64,000 nucleotides of DNA from Chondrilla cf. caribensis (GCA_964020155.1 OZ026560.1:617501-681500); one strand, 5' to 3'; positions 47,104-58,889 are shown, counted from the first letter of the stretch. Made by a program: numbers and translations. Notes: generated by a model from the sequence alone, not told the origin.

Positions 47104-48567
47104 CATATGTGCACATGCATGTTTGACCAATCCCGTTCTCTTCTAAACAGGACATGGACCTTTGAACTATTCAACCCCTTAGGGTACTGAGTGAATTCAG
47201 AAATCGTCACTCAAATGACACTGGAACTATTGGATTCAATTGAATTGTATCACATAATTTTTATCAGCACTTCTGAGTTGAGTGATCACCACGCTTTCTC
47301 AAACTGACAAATTGATTCTCATCTACCTGTAACTTAATTAAACTTTCGAGATGAAAGCTTCCTCAAAGAAAGTGTGGACTGATAATCAATAAATCATTCC
47401 TAGAATATGCACACACAGCAATGCACTTTGACCTTTGAAAAACTAACTGATACTCAAAATCAAAAGGAATGTGCGGGCACGAACAACCTCCCTACTGTGC
47501 ATGGCTTATGGTGAACAACACAGCTGGTAGTTGTACCTCAATTACTGCGAGTGGGTTATGAAGTGCACCGCAGCTGGTAGTGGTACCAGTTTCAGAGGTA
47601 TGCATGATTACATTGCAAGTGATTAGTAAGTAACCTAGTTAGTACATACTCCTGGTTAGTACATACAGTTTACTCAGCTCATGTACACCATGTTGTCCGG
47701 CACCGATAAGAAATACAGATTTGGTGTGCCCATCTAGGTACTTAGTAAGCAAAAGTTGTACTGTACACACATTGGGACCTGCTCGTTGCTATCTATGACT
47801 ATCACTTCCTAACACTCTGTAGAGGAGGTCTTTATGTAGAGGAGATCTTTATGTAGAGGAGGTCTTTATGTAGAGGTAGTCTTTATGTAGAGGAGGCCTT
47901 ATGTAGAGGTGGTCTTATGTAGAGGAGGTCTTTATGTAGACTCTGAGGTGGTCTTTATGTAGAGGAGGTCTTTATGTAGAGGAGGTCTTTATGTAGGAGT
48001 GGCCATTGTGTAAAAGTACATGCATGAAGGATTTCATTCTGCATTGCTTTGCAATAATGCCGTATCACATTTCAAGCGAATTCCACACATGCACAATACT
48101 TCATACTGAGCATAACCAACACATTCAAGGATACCCCCATGCATACTCTGGATGTATGTCCAACAGATGGTCACACACACTATGGTGTTGGTCCACAGTA
48201 GTGAACAAGGTCAGGGTACATGGTCACGCCGTGCAGTCCCGGCATATCATTACGCAAACCATCCCCGGCATGCAAACTTGGCCATGTGATATTCACAGCA
48301 CCCACCACAGTAAAATTGTCTGGTGTGACATTTCAACACATCCTTGTGAATGAATGAGCACAAAATCCACAGTAGATAAATTGAGGTGCATATATACATA
48401 TGTCGTAATTGTATTAAAGAGCATCTTTCCATAAAGAGCACCTTTTGAAGGACCTACACACACACGTTACCTTATAGATAGTAGTACTGGAGTTTAAATC
48501 ATCAATAGCGTGTGCATTCATGTCTGTGTTGATGCATACATGAGTGCTTAATCCAACACTCACACAC

Positions 48568-48629
<62 letters not shown>

Positions 48630-49883
48630 ACACACCAAACTCACCTACTGTACCACGCTGCACTGGTTTGAGAGCGAACACTTCCAATTCACTGACGTAG
48701 TAGAAACCATTGGTGCACCCAGTGCAATTGGAAAACTTCACCTTGAAGTACTTGTCACAAACTGACTTTTGACTGGTGTTTAACGAGATTGACAAAACAG
48801 AAGTGTGGTCCGACAACTGGTAGATCCGTGAGGTGTACTCTAGGTCGATCATTTTCCTAAACTTGCTCAGAGTTGATGACCTCACCCTGAGCGCAGATGG
48901 GACGGTAATGTTTCTTGCACGGTCTGTGTAGAAGGTGATGTTTAGAACGGAAATACGCTCGTTCTTTGAATTTTCGAAGGTCAAGACAGGTTTGGTTTTT
49001 GGTTGGAAGACATAATATCGGTTCAGGAGTGACTTGTCGAACAAACCGTCAATTCCTCTATATTCGTCCGTTAACACGGGTCTTGGTGTGCCAGCCGCGC
49101 CAACACTACACTGGTATATATTGTCCACTTCAACATCGGCTTCTGTAACCGTCGTAGCTCTGCAAACATTGTCGACTTCCTCCGGGTAACTGTAGTTTGG
49201 ACCGTGCACACCACGATAAAGCACGGTAGTGTGGTAATAAGTTAAACGGACTTTAGAAAGGGTTTCGTTAGGTCCTAATTCTACAGGAAATAGAAAGAAA
49301 TGGAGTCACATGTTTATACCATAGACACTCTATACTATGCTTATACGATTCAACATTCTCTGTACGTAACTGGGTCAAACGAAACAGCTCAAACATGCAG
49401 ACACTAATGCGCTAATGCACGGACCATTTTCTGTACTTCCCACCCACGGCCAGGGATAAAGGCTCCTAAAGTCTACTTCAACGGTACTAATTCTGTTACG
49501 CACGTCCACATAACTGACTAACGATCTAGTCTTGTCGATTCAAGCAACAATAGAACGAAGAGTGTATTGTTGACAAAAAAGGTTAGCAAAGTGTTTTTTG
49601 ACGGCCATGTGTATTTCGCTGCTCGTCTAATAAGCAACAATACCCAAAGCGGAATCCGATAAATAGCTCAAAGATACATTTAACCGATAAAGAACGGCTT
49701 CGGTTGTCCTCTATGGGTTTAACAGCGCTCGAGGAATATAACAGACAGGGGTAAGGGTTAGAGTGGAGGACCATAGATAATTCAAATATACAAACGGATT
49801 CACTTCCTCTTACCTTGTCCGAGCGAGGAGCTCACTAAACCAACTAACAAGCAAACGCACAACGATAGGGAAGACGACTCCAT
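45614..49883 (-). CDS. Type I membrane receptor-like protein with multi-tyrosine tail (644 aa)
   Basis: Three coding exons, phase-consistent: 49883-49814 (MESSSLSLCVCLLVGLVSSS, a signal peptide), 49280-48645 and 46842-45614. Residues ~24-250 are the ectodomain, with several N-glycosylation sequons (NET, NYS, NIT, NTS, NCT, NGT, NVT), eight or so Cys, and a C-terminal ...FYYVSELEVFALK stretch resembling the last strand of discoidin-like/galactose-binding folds (tentative). The TM helix is ~270-296, followed by RKVRRRRK. The ~340-residue tail is Pro/Ser/Thr/Glu-rich with YxxI/L/V sites: Y315 AAL, GYAYL, YTDADV, GYANV, REYAEI (~613) and HDYTEI (637). A ~23-residue module with ENR(R/K)SL(N/D)LRT is repeated. 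This suggests SH2-docking signalling. I do not recognise the gene. Confidence 0.88.
46961..47099. repeat. (TG)n in intron 2 of the receptor gene
   Basis: TG runs with 'gtggtg' and 'atgtgcatgtgcatg' interruptions. Confidence 0.96.
47815..47998. repeat. 17-bp minisatellite, receptor intron 2
   Basis: 'gtagaggaggtctttat' and variants, about 10 units. Confidence 0.93.
48558..48634. repeat. (CA)n beside the receptor exon 2 donor
   Basis: The sense strand is (GT)n starting ~10 bp after the donor G|gtgagtttgg (48644). Confidence 0.96.
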
Positions 49884-50500
49884 CCTGTCCCCACTGGAAA
49901 ACGTGCGACTTTCGCTTCGTCTCCAAATTCACGCCCTGTGATTTTCGAGCAGACAAGTTTCCGAGGAATGCCGGTTTGCACAAACAACCCTGATATAAGT
50001 GCTTTGTGGTCTTTGGGTTGGTTCCAGTGTAAACACCGAAGTCTTTGATGTCCACGCCGTACGTGGTAATTATATGCTGACACGCCAAGGCTGCAAATAC
50101 AAATCTTATAACTGGATTCGAAGTGTGAGAGTGGATTTTCGGGAATGACAGTTAGACAAACTCATCAGACTTTTATAACAGAATATTATGTTGCAGCATT
50201 GACAACAATGATACTTTGTTTATTAATAAGTGTTATAAGTGAATAGAAAGGAATGACATAATGATAATATTGTTATCTGATTGATTAAGCCCTTATATTA
50301 TGAGGGACACTTGTTGACATTTTAGTCATTGATTTCAGATTTACAGAGAGGCTATGGTTTACTGTTGTAGATTAAACTTCCCAAGCATTGCACACGCACA
50401 ACTTCCTGAGAGCTGATTCTGAGTCCTCACTCATCAGGGACTGTTCGTACTTTGGATTGCCCATACGGTGCCGATGCCTGTCACACAGGGTGACTGTGTA
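49884..50500. other. Upstream region of the receptor gene
   Basis: On the minus strand, 50091 down to 49884 follows an acceptor-like tttgcag and is open in a frame that, if spliced at 49814, would stop after a few codons. It is more likely 5' UTR of the receptor mRNA than coding. 50100-50500 holds nothing recognisable. Confidence 0.4.
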
Positions 50501-50554
50501 ATCTAACAGTTCTTACAAATACATGTTCGTGGAGCAGTGACAGTGGCAGCTTGA

Positions 50555-50755
50555 AGCATGTGACAGTAGCATGACAGTAGTGTGACAGTAGCATGACAGT
50601 AGCATGACAGTAGTGTGAGAGTAGCATGACAATACGTAATGTGACAGTAGTGTGCACAGTAGCGTGACCGTAGTGTAACAGTAGCATGACAGCAGTGTGA
50701 CAGTAGTGTGACTGTAGTGTGATAGTAGCATGACAGTAGTGTGACAGTAGTGTGA
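50555..50755. repeat. ~11-bp minisatellite (TGACAGTAGYR)n
   Basis: 'atgacagtagc' and 'gtgacagtagt' units repeated about 18 times with point variation. Confidence 0.93.
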
Positions 50756-51058
50756 TAACACCCAACAAAGTACGCAGTCATTGCAGTAGGAGCTAGGTCA
50801 GTCCACTGGCATTCATTGTTAGAATGTCAAATGAGAGATGGAGCAGTATTGAAATACATATAAAATTACCACTAGTTGGAGGACTGTCAGCAGAATAATC
50901 TTGCTGTTGTATTAATGAGTGAATGAGTATACTATGTACATCCGAGAGTAGTGACATGTTAAGGTTGTAATGGACACATGTACAGAAACTGTATACAAGT
51001 GTATGCGATTTGCTGGTTGTCTCCATCACCGTGTGTGCATTCTTGTGTTCACATGTAT

Positions 51059-51061
51059 GTG

Positions 51062-51131
<70 letters not shown>
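51059..51131. repeat. (TG)n microsatellite
   Basis: Pure TG run followed by a diffuse TGCATG/TGTACA-rich zone to ~51310. Confidence 0.96.
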
Positions 51132-51132
<1 letters not shown>

Positions 51133-51319
51133 ACAATTTAATGTATAGTGTACGTATATACAAGTGTGTGCGTGCATGTACATGTATGTGTCACTGCATG
51201 TGTGTCCGCGTGTGCATTCTTATGTGCATGTGCATGTCCATGTGTGTGTGTGCTAGTGTGTATGCATGTGCATGTGTTTATGTGTACACATACATGTGTC
51301 AGTACACACATGTTCGTGA

Positions 51320-52110
51320 CCTCCAGGTACATAATCATTAACATTGCAATAAAACACAAGTCCCTGTTTATTGGCTTTTAATGACACACTTGTGTGGTTA
51401 AAAGGGAGAATAAAATTAGATGGACACTTAATAAATCATCTCATTCAAACACAGGAACATACCCACATAAACTGATGAATATTAGAACTACTTTTGAACC
51501 ACAAAACAAAACTACAGAAGTGGAAGGGGACATGTATAATATGAGACGCCTTGTCAAACAACAAATTCACAGCCTCGCAATGAAAAACAAACAAAATAAT
51601 CCAAGTGAAAGGAAGTTGGATGAAAACAATCTCAATGAGCTAACATGAAGGATGTTATTGTTCAGTTCCTTTGTTTTGGACAGCCATGACGTTGCTTCTC
51701 ATGCCCACTTGCAAGACATTTTACCCGGTTCACTCTTAGTACTCGGAAAGTGAAATAAATGTCTTGCGAAGCTGCACACTGCTCGCGCTTGGTTGAGCTG
51801 GAATACTACATCGTGCTGTAATGACGTCTGTAAGAAATTGAGAGAGATTAGGGTACAGGGGATAATTAGCACTCCTCTCAAAGTTTGTACCAATTTTCTG
51901 CATCTGTTGATATAAAATGTTATTGTAACTGTTGTCATGACAACAGTGACAACTGCTGACCACAACACATGTACAGAAGTGAAGGCGACAATTTAATATT
52001 GCTGTCTGTAACTTCAAAAGAACCACTGTTTAGTTTGCATCCACATTGAAGATAACATCATAATCAATGACATCATAGATGTTTGACCTCCTAGAATGAT
52101 GACTGACCAG
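51320..52110. other. Unassigned stretch
   Basis: An 84-codon plus-strand frame (51394-51648, Lys/Asn-rich) and minus-strand frames at 51699-52026 show no recognisable domain. I call no gene here. Confidence 0.35.
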
Positions 52111-52114
52111 CTAG

Positions 52115-52995
52115 GATAACAGAGAAGGGGAGGAAACAGCGAGGAGAGGAGGTGGAGAGGCAGGGAGAGGGGAGGAGATGAATGGGAGAGGGAGGGAGAG
52201 GGGAGGAGATGAATGGGAGAGGGAAGGAGATGAATGGGAGAGAGAGGGGAGGAGATAAATGGGAGAGGGAGGAGATGAATGGGAGAGGGAGGGGAGGAGA
52301 TAAATGGGAGAGGGGAGGAGATGAATGGGAGAGGGAGGGAGAGGGAAGATGAATGGGAGAGGGAGGGAGAGGGAGGGGAGGAGATAAATGGGAGAGGGAG
52401 GAGATGAATGGGAGAGGGAGGGAAGGAGATAAATGGGAGAGGGGAGGAGATGAATGGGAGAGGGAGGGGAGGAGATAAATGGGAGAGGGAGGAGATGAAT
52501 GGGAGGGGAGGGAGAGGGGAGGAGATGAATGGGAGAGGGAGGGGAGGGAGAGGGGAGGAGATAAATGGGAGAGGGAGGAGATGAATGGGAGAGGGAGGGA
52601 GAGGGGAGATGGAGAGGGAGAGGGGAGGAGATAAATGGGAGAGGTGAGGAGATGAATTTGAGTAGGAGGGAGAGGGGAAATGGAGAGGGAGGGAAGGGAG
52701 ATGGGAGATGAATGAGAGAGGGAGGGAGAGGGGAGGAGATAAATGGGAGAGGGAGATGTGTGGGAGGAGAGGGGGAATAGGAGGAGGGGAGATGTGAGGA
52801 GATGTGAGGAGATGTGAGGAAAGAGTAGCAGGAGAGGGTTTGGAGAGAGGAGAGGAGAAGTGGGAGCAAGAGAGGTGAAGAGAGAGGAGCAGGGAAGGAT
52901 AGGGAGAGGGAAGTAGAGAGGAGGTGGAGGGGAAGAGAGATAGAGAGGGTAAAGGAAGAGGGAGGCAGGGGGAGGGGTGTAGAGAGAGGGGGAGA
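52115..52995. repeat. Polypurine minisatellite, ~0.88 kb
   Basis: The plus strand is almost purely A/G with scattered T. Shuffled units are 'gggagagggaggagatgaat' and 'ggaggagataaatgggagag', fading right of 52750 into GGAGA-rich DNA. The Pro/Ser-rich minus-strand frames (to 365 codons) are repeat artefacts. Confidence 0.96.
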
Positions 52996-53526
52996 TGCAC
53001 AATAAAACTATTATCAGTAATAGATTGTAGATCATTCAGGATATTGTGTGGGTCTGGGGAGCTTACATCACAGTGAAAAGATGAGTAATTGGGACATCCT
53101 GTTATCATCACTAGTTACCTACAACCACAGGTTGTTTTGGAGAAGAGAGTGACCACCAATCTACTTTTGACACACTGACAGCATTGAGCAGTGAATAATA
53201 CATTCCTGCAAAGCTGATCAAAGACCTCTCTGAGACACATAATGTCATTTAGGGCACTTCTGTACAAACTGTCCAAAGAGCTGGTGGGGGTTAGTCTACA
53301 CGACTCCCCACAACAGGTGTTTATCCAACACTATCAAGTTACATTTGAGCTGTTCCTTATTGTCCAAAATGTCATAGTCACATGACCACAACTATTCATT
53401 TCACAGGTCCTTCAACCAACATCTTTAGTCAGCACCAAAAGTCATGAGGTGTGAACTCAGCAGATAACCTGGGTGGTCAGACAATTTTGTACTAGCACTG
53501 TATAGATAGGCACGCTTGTGTGCACT

Positions 53527-53597
53527 CTGTCTGTGTGTGTGTGTGTGTGTGCGTGTGTGTGTGTGTGTGTGTGTAAGTTTGTGTGTGCGCGTGTGTG

Positions 53598-53630
<33 letters not shown>

Positions 53631-53647
53631 ATGTGTGTGTGCGTGCG

Positions 53648-53702
<55 letters not shown>

Positions 53703-53741
53703 GTTTGTGTGTGCGCGTGTGTGCATGTGTGTGTGCGCGTG

Positions 53742-53788
<47 letters not shown>

Positions 53789-53821
53789 GTGTATGTGTGC
53801 ATGTGTGTGTGCGTGCGTGTT

Positions 53822-53882
<61 letters not shown>
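53527..53882. repeat. Complex (TG)n, ~355 bp
   Basis: TG tracts with a duplicated interrupted block ('taagtttgtgtgtgcgcgtg' at about 53573 and 53700), so the microsatellite also grew by block duplication. Confidence 0.97.
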
Positions 53883-53886
<4 letters not shown>

Positions 53887-54239
53887 TGGCTATTCATTGC
53901 CACATCCTCTGTATTAGCCAAGTTGTAGTATTGTCCTATATGTCTGTAGTCTTCTAGTGGATGTAGCAATACCACTAGTACATTGATATACATAAAACCA
54001 ATGTATGGAATGGAATTTACTTCTGTTCCATGTTTAATAAGATAAACAAAACTCATAAACAATTTAATATTATTGATAATGCAGCGAAATTCATCATCAC
54101 CATGGCAACACATTAGGGCATCCCATTGTCAGTGGACGTAGTGGAAATCATCTTCCAGGCTCTTTTAAGGATATGTTGATCTGTAATTAATGAATCTGTT
54201 AGTTGTCATCTTGATTCTTAGTAACGTATTTTAGTCTTT

Positions 54240-54435
54240 TTCTCCATTGCAATGTGTATGTTACTTGGTGGATACACATTTGCATGTGTGCAAATATTTG
54301 CGAGTACATGTATGTTACTTGGTATGTACATAAGTGTGTGCATGCATGTTACTTGGTATGCACATGTGTGTGCATGCATGTTACTTGGTATGTACATCAG
54401 TGTGTGCATGCATGTTACTTGGCATGTCCACTACA

Positions 54436-54478
<43 letters not shown>
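54240..54478. repeat. ~33-bp repeats plus (TG)n
   Basis: 'gcatgcatgttacttggtat' recurs with ttacttgg at about 54315, 54349, 54381 and 54415. A (TG)n tract follows at 54438-54478. Confidence 0.9.
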
Positions 54479-54791
54479 GCATTGCACATGTTCTTTACCA
54501 TGTAATCACTGTTATGAACTGTAATGATGAACCATCACTGTACAGTATTTGCCACAATGCTTAGAGTCTAGACAGAGTGACACCAGTTCAGTTTCATCGT
54601 TAACTGAAGTAGGAAGGGTATGTGACAAGGATATATTTTTGGTTTTCCCCATAAGGTTGTCGACTGTGAGACCATAGCTAATTAAAAATTACTCAATCTC
54701 ACGTGAAGACATGTACGGACTGTGTAAGTATTGTGTTGTACAAAACATGGCAAAGCGTCCCGATTGACAGTGCGCAGTAAGCTGAACTTAC

Positions 54792-54998
54792 ACTTTGATT
54801 ATGGTCAACATGGAGACTGGTGCTAGACTTGATTCGAATCTTGTAAAATAGTAAGCGCTCCTTCTTGTGAGCGTAAGCAAAGAGGAAATATCTAGTCGTG
54901 TTTCCACGTGGGTGTGCTGAAATCACGTACACCGATATCCCAATCAGATCATTTCCTGTTACTTCCGTTTGATTAACAACACTTCCGGCACCAAGACG
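54792..54998 (-). CDS. Possible coding exon, head to head with GTPase copy 1
   Basis: A minus-strand frame open for 69 codons ends exactly at a consensus donor (CAAAGT|gtaagt) and reads like ordinary protein (VYVISAHPRGNTTRYFLFAY, then AHKKERLLFYKIRIKS). There is no in-frame ATG between the upstream TAG (54999-55001) and the donor, so it would need a non-AUG start, an undetected upstream exon, or be a relic. A possible acceptor lies near 54180. I do not recognise the protein. Confidence 0.3.
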
Positions 54999-55088
54999 CT
55001 ACGTTTTGGTGATTGGTGACGTCATAGTACCAGCACGCGAGAACTGCGGTCCGCTGAATCACAAAAATTCTGGATCGTGAAAAACGAG

Positions 55089-57397
55089 ATGGACGGAATG
55101 TCGAATGTCTATGCCACCATCCGTGTATCGAGCGCACCAGCCGAATTCCTGAAACCAGGACCAGTGAAAGTCGTCTTGTTAGGAGTGAGTGTTGCGACCT
55201 CGACAAGGACTACGTATCGTCACGGGCCGAAGATATACCTTACTGTTGGTAGCTAATATATGAGAGGCCTGATAATCAGCTTAGTTTGTTAGTGTACAAG
55301 GGCCCGATTGTCGATCTAGTCTAGTAGTAGTACCCCATACGAAGAGTACCCTATTGATTTTATTCAAAATATATTATATTTATAATATGCCTCAGCTATA
55401 TTGTTGGTGTCTGTAAGAGAATGCATGTTGTCAGATCATTATAGGGGACTGTGGTGGACATGGTGTTAGATTATTGCGCTCCACTGTAATTATAATTGTT
55501 ATTATTGTGTTTGCAGTCATATACAATTCGAATAGAAGTACATGCTTGTATAAAGCAATGTTACATGTGTACAATCTCAGATAGCATGCATACTGTATAT
55601 ATACAGTGGAACCTCTCTATTAAGGACACTATATTATAGTACTTCAATATAAACCCAACTTCAAAAATTGATGCAGTTCCCCTTTAATTTTAATCCTTGT
55701 TACAGAGGTGTCCTCAATTCAGAGGTCTTTTAATACGCTACAGTACTACACTGGGACACAGAATGGTGTCCTTGTTAGCTACAGAGGTTTCCACATTTCA
55801 GAGATTTGTAATAGAGAGGTCCCACTGTATATATGCCATGAGCAGTTACACATATAGAGAGTATCTGCGTACAGGAATCACTTCACTCGATCCTTATAAG
55901 GAAGTCTTCATGCTGTTACATGCAGTAGCTGTATTTGGTTACTTAGCTTAACACTATTATATTATTATTATTAGATTATATACCTATATGCATGATTGAG
56001 CTTGATAGCAATTGACCTCTTGTTAGTCTCAGACCATAGACACTCTAAAAACTACGTAGTTTAGAGTGTCTATGCTCAGACTAAGTGTTGGAATTCAAGG
56101 GAAAATAAAAATAGATTAATTCATGGTAGTTTCTGTCCTTGAATCTGGTCACTTGTGTGAGACATACCTTATTTTATCATTGCTATAGAATTCTTTGGTC
56201 GGAAAATCGTGTATCATCAATTATTTAGCAAATGGTCAATTAATTAATACTCATGGATCAAATTTGCCTAGTACTTTAGGTCCACCAAAGTAAGTGTGTT
56301 TCGTTCATCATATTCATGTACATGCACGTAAATTCAAAATGTATTGCGTTATCATAATACTATGTAGGTTAAATGAAACACTTTACACTATACCATGCAG
56401 TGAACATGTACATGTAGTCTATACTGACATTGTTTTTAGTAGTGCATCTTGGATTAATGTAGGCTGTATTGATACATATATATAATATTTAAAAGTCAGT
56501 ATAATGAAATAATTTCTAATTCAATATCATTTCCCTTCTGCAGGCCAATTGGAAAGGTACGCGTGAGTACAGGAAAAGGTGATGTTGTACTCGACTTTTG
56601 GGACACTTGTGGATCTGAAAGGGTAAGAGGTCATGCATGGAGCTTGTCTATGAAGGCCATCCTTGTACACAATCAGGTGAAATTAAGTGGTTAGCAAACG
56701 GGGGCAGTTCTTCAATTATGGTAATAATTGTAAATAGAACGGTCAGTTGGAATAGTTGTCCCTGACAGTGTGTATGGGTGGTCTTTAATGCAGGTTCTAC
56801 AAGGGACGGTTGAAAATTTATCACAATCATTTTTTCCGTAATTCAGTTTTTTTCTATTGGAAGTCAATATATGCGTAATTCCAAGGCAGTTGTCTTTGTG
56901 TATGATATTACAAGAGATGTAAGTTCCAATGGCAATGTAATGCTTCGAAAATTTTCATAGAGGTGCATGAATGTATTCTGCAATTCATCACACTTGTAGG
57001 AAACATTTGAGTCCATTTTCAAAGGAAACAACGAGCATGCATCCTGGCTGGATGAGTTCCTGATGTATTGGTCACCTAAAGAGAAGGGGTTGTTCCCTAT
57101 ATTTATTCTTGGCAACATGGTAGATTTAACTAGACATCCTAAGGTGTGCGTGTATGTGTGTATACAAGCGTGTGTATGTATCTATTTGTGTTTATGTGCA
57201 TATTATGTGTTTGTGTGTTTGTGTGTGTCCGTGTCCGTGCGTGTGTATGTGTGTGTGTGTATCCATGTGTTTGTGAGTGTGTGTGTGTCCATGTGTGTCC
57301 GTGTGTCCGTGTGTGTGTCTGTGTGTGTGTCTGTGTGTGTTCGTGTGTGTGTTCGTGTGTGTGTGTGTGTGTGTGTCCGTGTGTGTTCGTGTGTATC

Positions 57398-57469
<72 letters not shown>

Positions 57470-57491
57470 TGTGTGTGTGTCCGTGTGTGTC

Positions 57492-57548
<57 letters not shown>

Positions 57549-58873
57549 CTGTGTGTGTGTGCATGTGTGTGTGTGTGTACCTGCAGCTGGTATGTGTGTG
57601 TGCACATATTTTTCCTTCTATCTTAGTACGTAAAATTGATATTCCATTGTATATTTTAGCTGAATACTGAGAAGGTGAGACAGAGACTAACAGAAGAGGC
57701 TGAATGTAGAGAACTGAAGCCATTCTTGTTTTGGGAAACAAGTGCCCTGACTGGGGAAAATCTGGAGAACTTTTCTAAAGTATTAGGTGAACTGTCTGCT
57801 TTTCTTATATACTCTGTCTGATACACAGTGTGTATGAGGAGGGGCATGTGTGTGGGAGGAGGAGCATGTGTGTGGGAGGAGGAACATGTGTGTGGGAGGG
57901 GGGCACGTGTGTGGGAGGAGCATGTGTGTGGGAGGAGGAGCACGTGTGTGGGAGGAGGAGCATGTGTGTGGGAGGAGGAGCATGTGTGTGGAAGGAGGAG
58001 CACCTATGTGGGAGGAGGAGTATGTGTGTAGGAGGAAGGGCATGTTTGTGGACGGATGGGCTTGCTTCACCAGGCTTAATGCCTAACTTCCTCTGCTCCA
58101 GACTATGGGTTGTTAATAGGAGAGTGGTCTGCACCTGAGGGACACCCCTTATATCACGTCCAAAGGTGGAGAAATAAATTGTCAAGTGGAATGACCATGT
58201 TAGCCAATTAATTTGCATTCTTTGTGAGCGCACCACATTCGATTGGTTAGTGTGACTATCGTACACTCAATGATTGACACACGGAAAAGGCAACATCAGT
58301 TCAAAACCCTGTATGAGCTTCTGGGTGATAGCTTGCCTATTTTCCAACTTCCTGGAGGTGGTGTCATGACAGAAAGGAAGTTGGCAGGCAGGGTGCCATG
58401 CCAGAAGTTGTCATTCATTCTTCGTTAAACTATGTACATTGTATTGCAGTCTACTAGTGGCCTGTCAACCTATAAAACCTATTGTGATCTGTAGAGTAGT
58501 GTACATACCGTATAACGGGAAATTTTTGTGGGCAAACTTTTCGTGGATTTCACATTAGGCCTAACATCTGCAAAAATCTGTGAATTAGGCGTTCTTGTTG
58601 TTCTATTACATGACTGTGGCCAGCATCTGCAAAAATTTTATCTGTAAATTTTCATTTTTGGAGCCATCTGCGAAAAATTTGTCCCGCGAAAATTTCCTTC
58701 TGTAAGGTACAACTACTGCACATTATACCTGATTTGCACATGCAGGTGAGCATTTCCCTTCCAACACTGAATCCTGGAAAACTGGATCTCACTTCGATGG
58801 TAACAATGCTGTGAACTTAAATGTGGTTAATCAGAAGAAGACTGGCAAGGAAGACTGTAAATGTAGAAAATGA
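55089..58873 (+). CDS. Ras/Rab-like small GTPase, copy 1 (complete, 248 aa, atypical G-motifs)
   Basis: Seven coding exons with GT/AG borders and consistent phase: 55089-55184, 56189-56289, 56544-56622, 56847-56918, 57000-57143, 57660-57786, 58746-58873. G1 is GNSLVGKS (32-39), split by intron 1. A switch-I-like STLG lies at ~60. G3 is WDTCGSER (85-92), where Rab/Ras have WDTAGQE, so Ser90 replaces the catalytic Gln. G4 is NMVD (155-158) instead of NKxD. G5 is ETSAL (190-194). The core resembles Rab proteins. The ~40-residue tail ends CKCRK, not a canonical CC, CXC or CaaX end. Rab-like proteins are membrane-traffic switches. The missing Gln and the Lys-to-Met change suggest altered hydrolysis and nucleotide affinity. 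Its paralogue follows in tandem. Confidence 0.92.
55604..55827. mobile_element. CAGTGGAACC-family MITE (copy 2), intron 1 of GTPase copy 1
   Basis: Termini CAGTGGAACCTCTCTATTAA and (reverse strand) CAGTGGGACCTCTCTATTAC, 18/20 identical, directly flanked by TA on both sides (55602-55603, 55828-55829). The interior is shared with 45188-45367. There is no coding capacity. The signature fits Tc1/mariner-pogo. Confidence 0.88.
57150..57600. repeat. TG-rich microsatellite complex, intron 5 of GTPase copy 1
   Basis: TG runs broken by TCC/TGT interruptions, starting 7 bp after the donor AAG|gtgtgcg (57144), on the sense strand. Confidence 0.96.
57830..58055. repeat. 20-bp minisatellite, intron 6 of GTPase copy 1
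   Basis: 'catgtgtgtgggaggaggag' repeated about 11 times with one contracted unit (about 57910-57920). Confidence 0.95.
58506..58709. mobile_element. MITE-like element, TACCGTATAACGGGAAATTT family
   Basis: The left end TACCGTATAACGGGAAATTT and the reverse complement of the right end TACCTTACAGAAGGAAATTT are related over ~45 bp, inner parts reading 'cttttcgtggatt' and 'atttttcgcagat'. About 204 bp with no ORF, in intron 6 of GTPase copy 1. Superfamily not assigned. Confidence 0.7.
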
Positions 58874-58889
58874 AATCAACTTCAACGGG

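Noticed and set aside
49810..50088. 92-codon minus-strand frame (ACQHIITTYGVDIKDFG...) as first receptor exon
   Set aside because: Joined to exon 2 it stops after a few codons. The alternative frame from 49883 gives a signal peptide and joins in phase.
51394..51648. 84-codon Lys/Asn-rich plus-strand frame
   Set aside because: No recognisable domain, no splice partners, and AT-rich composition makes chance openness likely.
52014..53111. 365-codon Pro/Ser/His-rich minus-strand frame
   Set aside because: Translation of a polypurine minisatellite. All three frames on that strand look alike.
53425..54113. Long His/Thr or Cys/Val repeat frames here and at every TG/CA tract
   Set aside because: Dinucleotide repeats are open in several frames on both strands. 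No flanking coding sequence or splice logic supports them.
57828..58138. [16 protein letters not shown] repeat protein
   Set aside because: A 20-bp minisatellite within intron 6 of GTPase copy 1, open in several frames.
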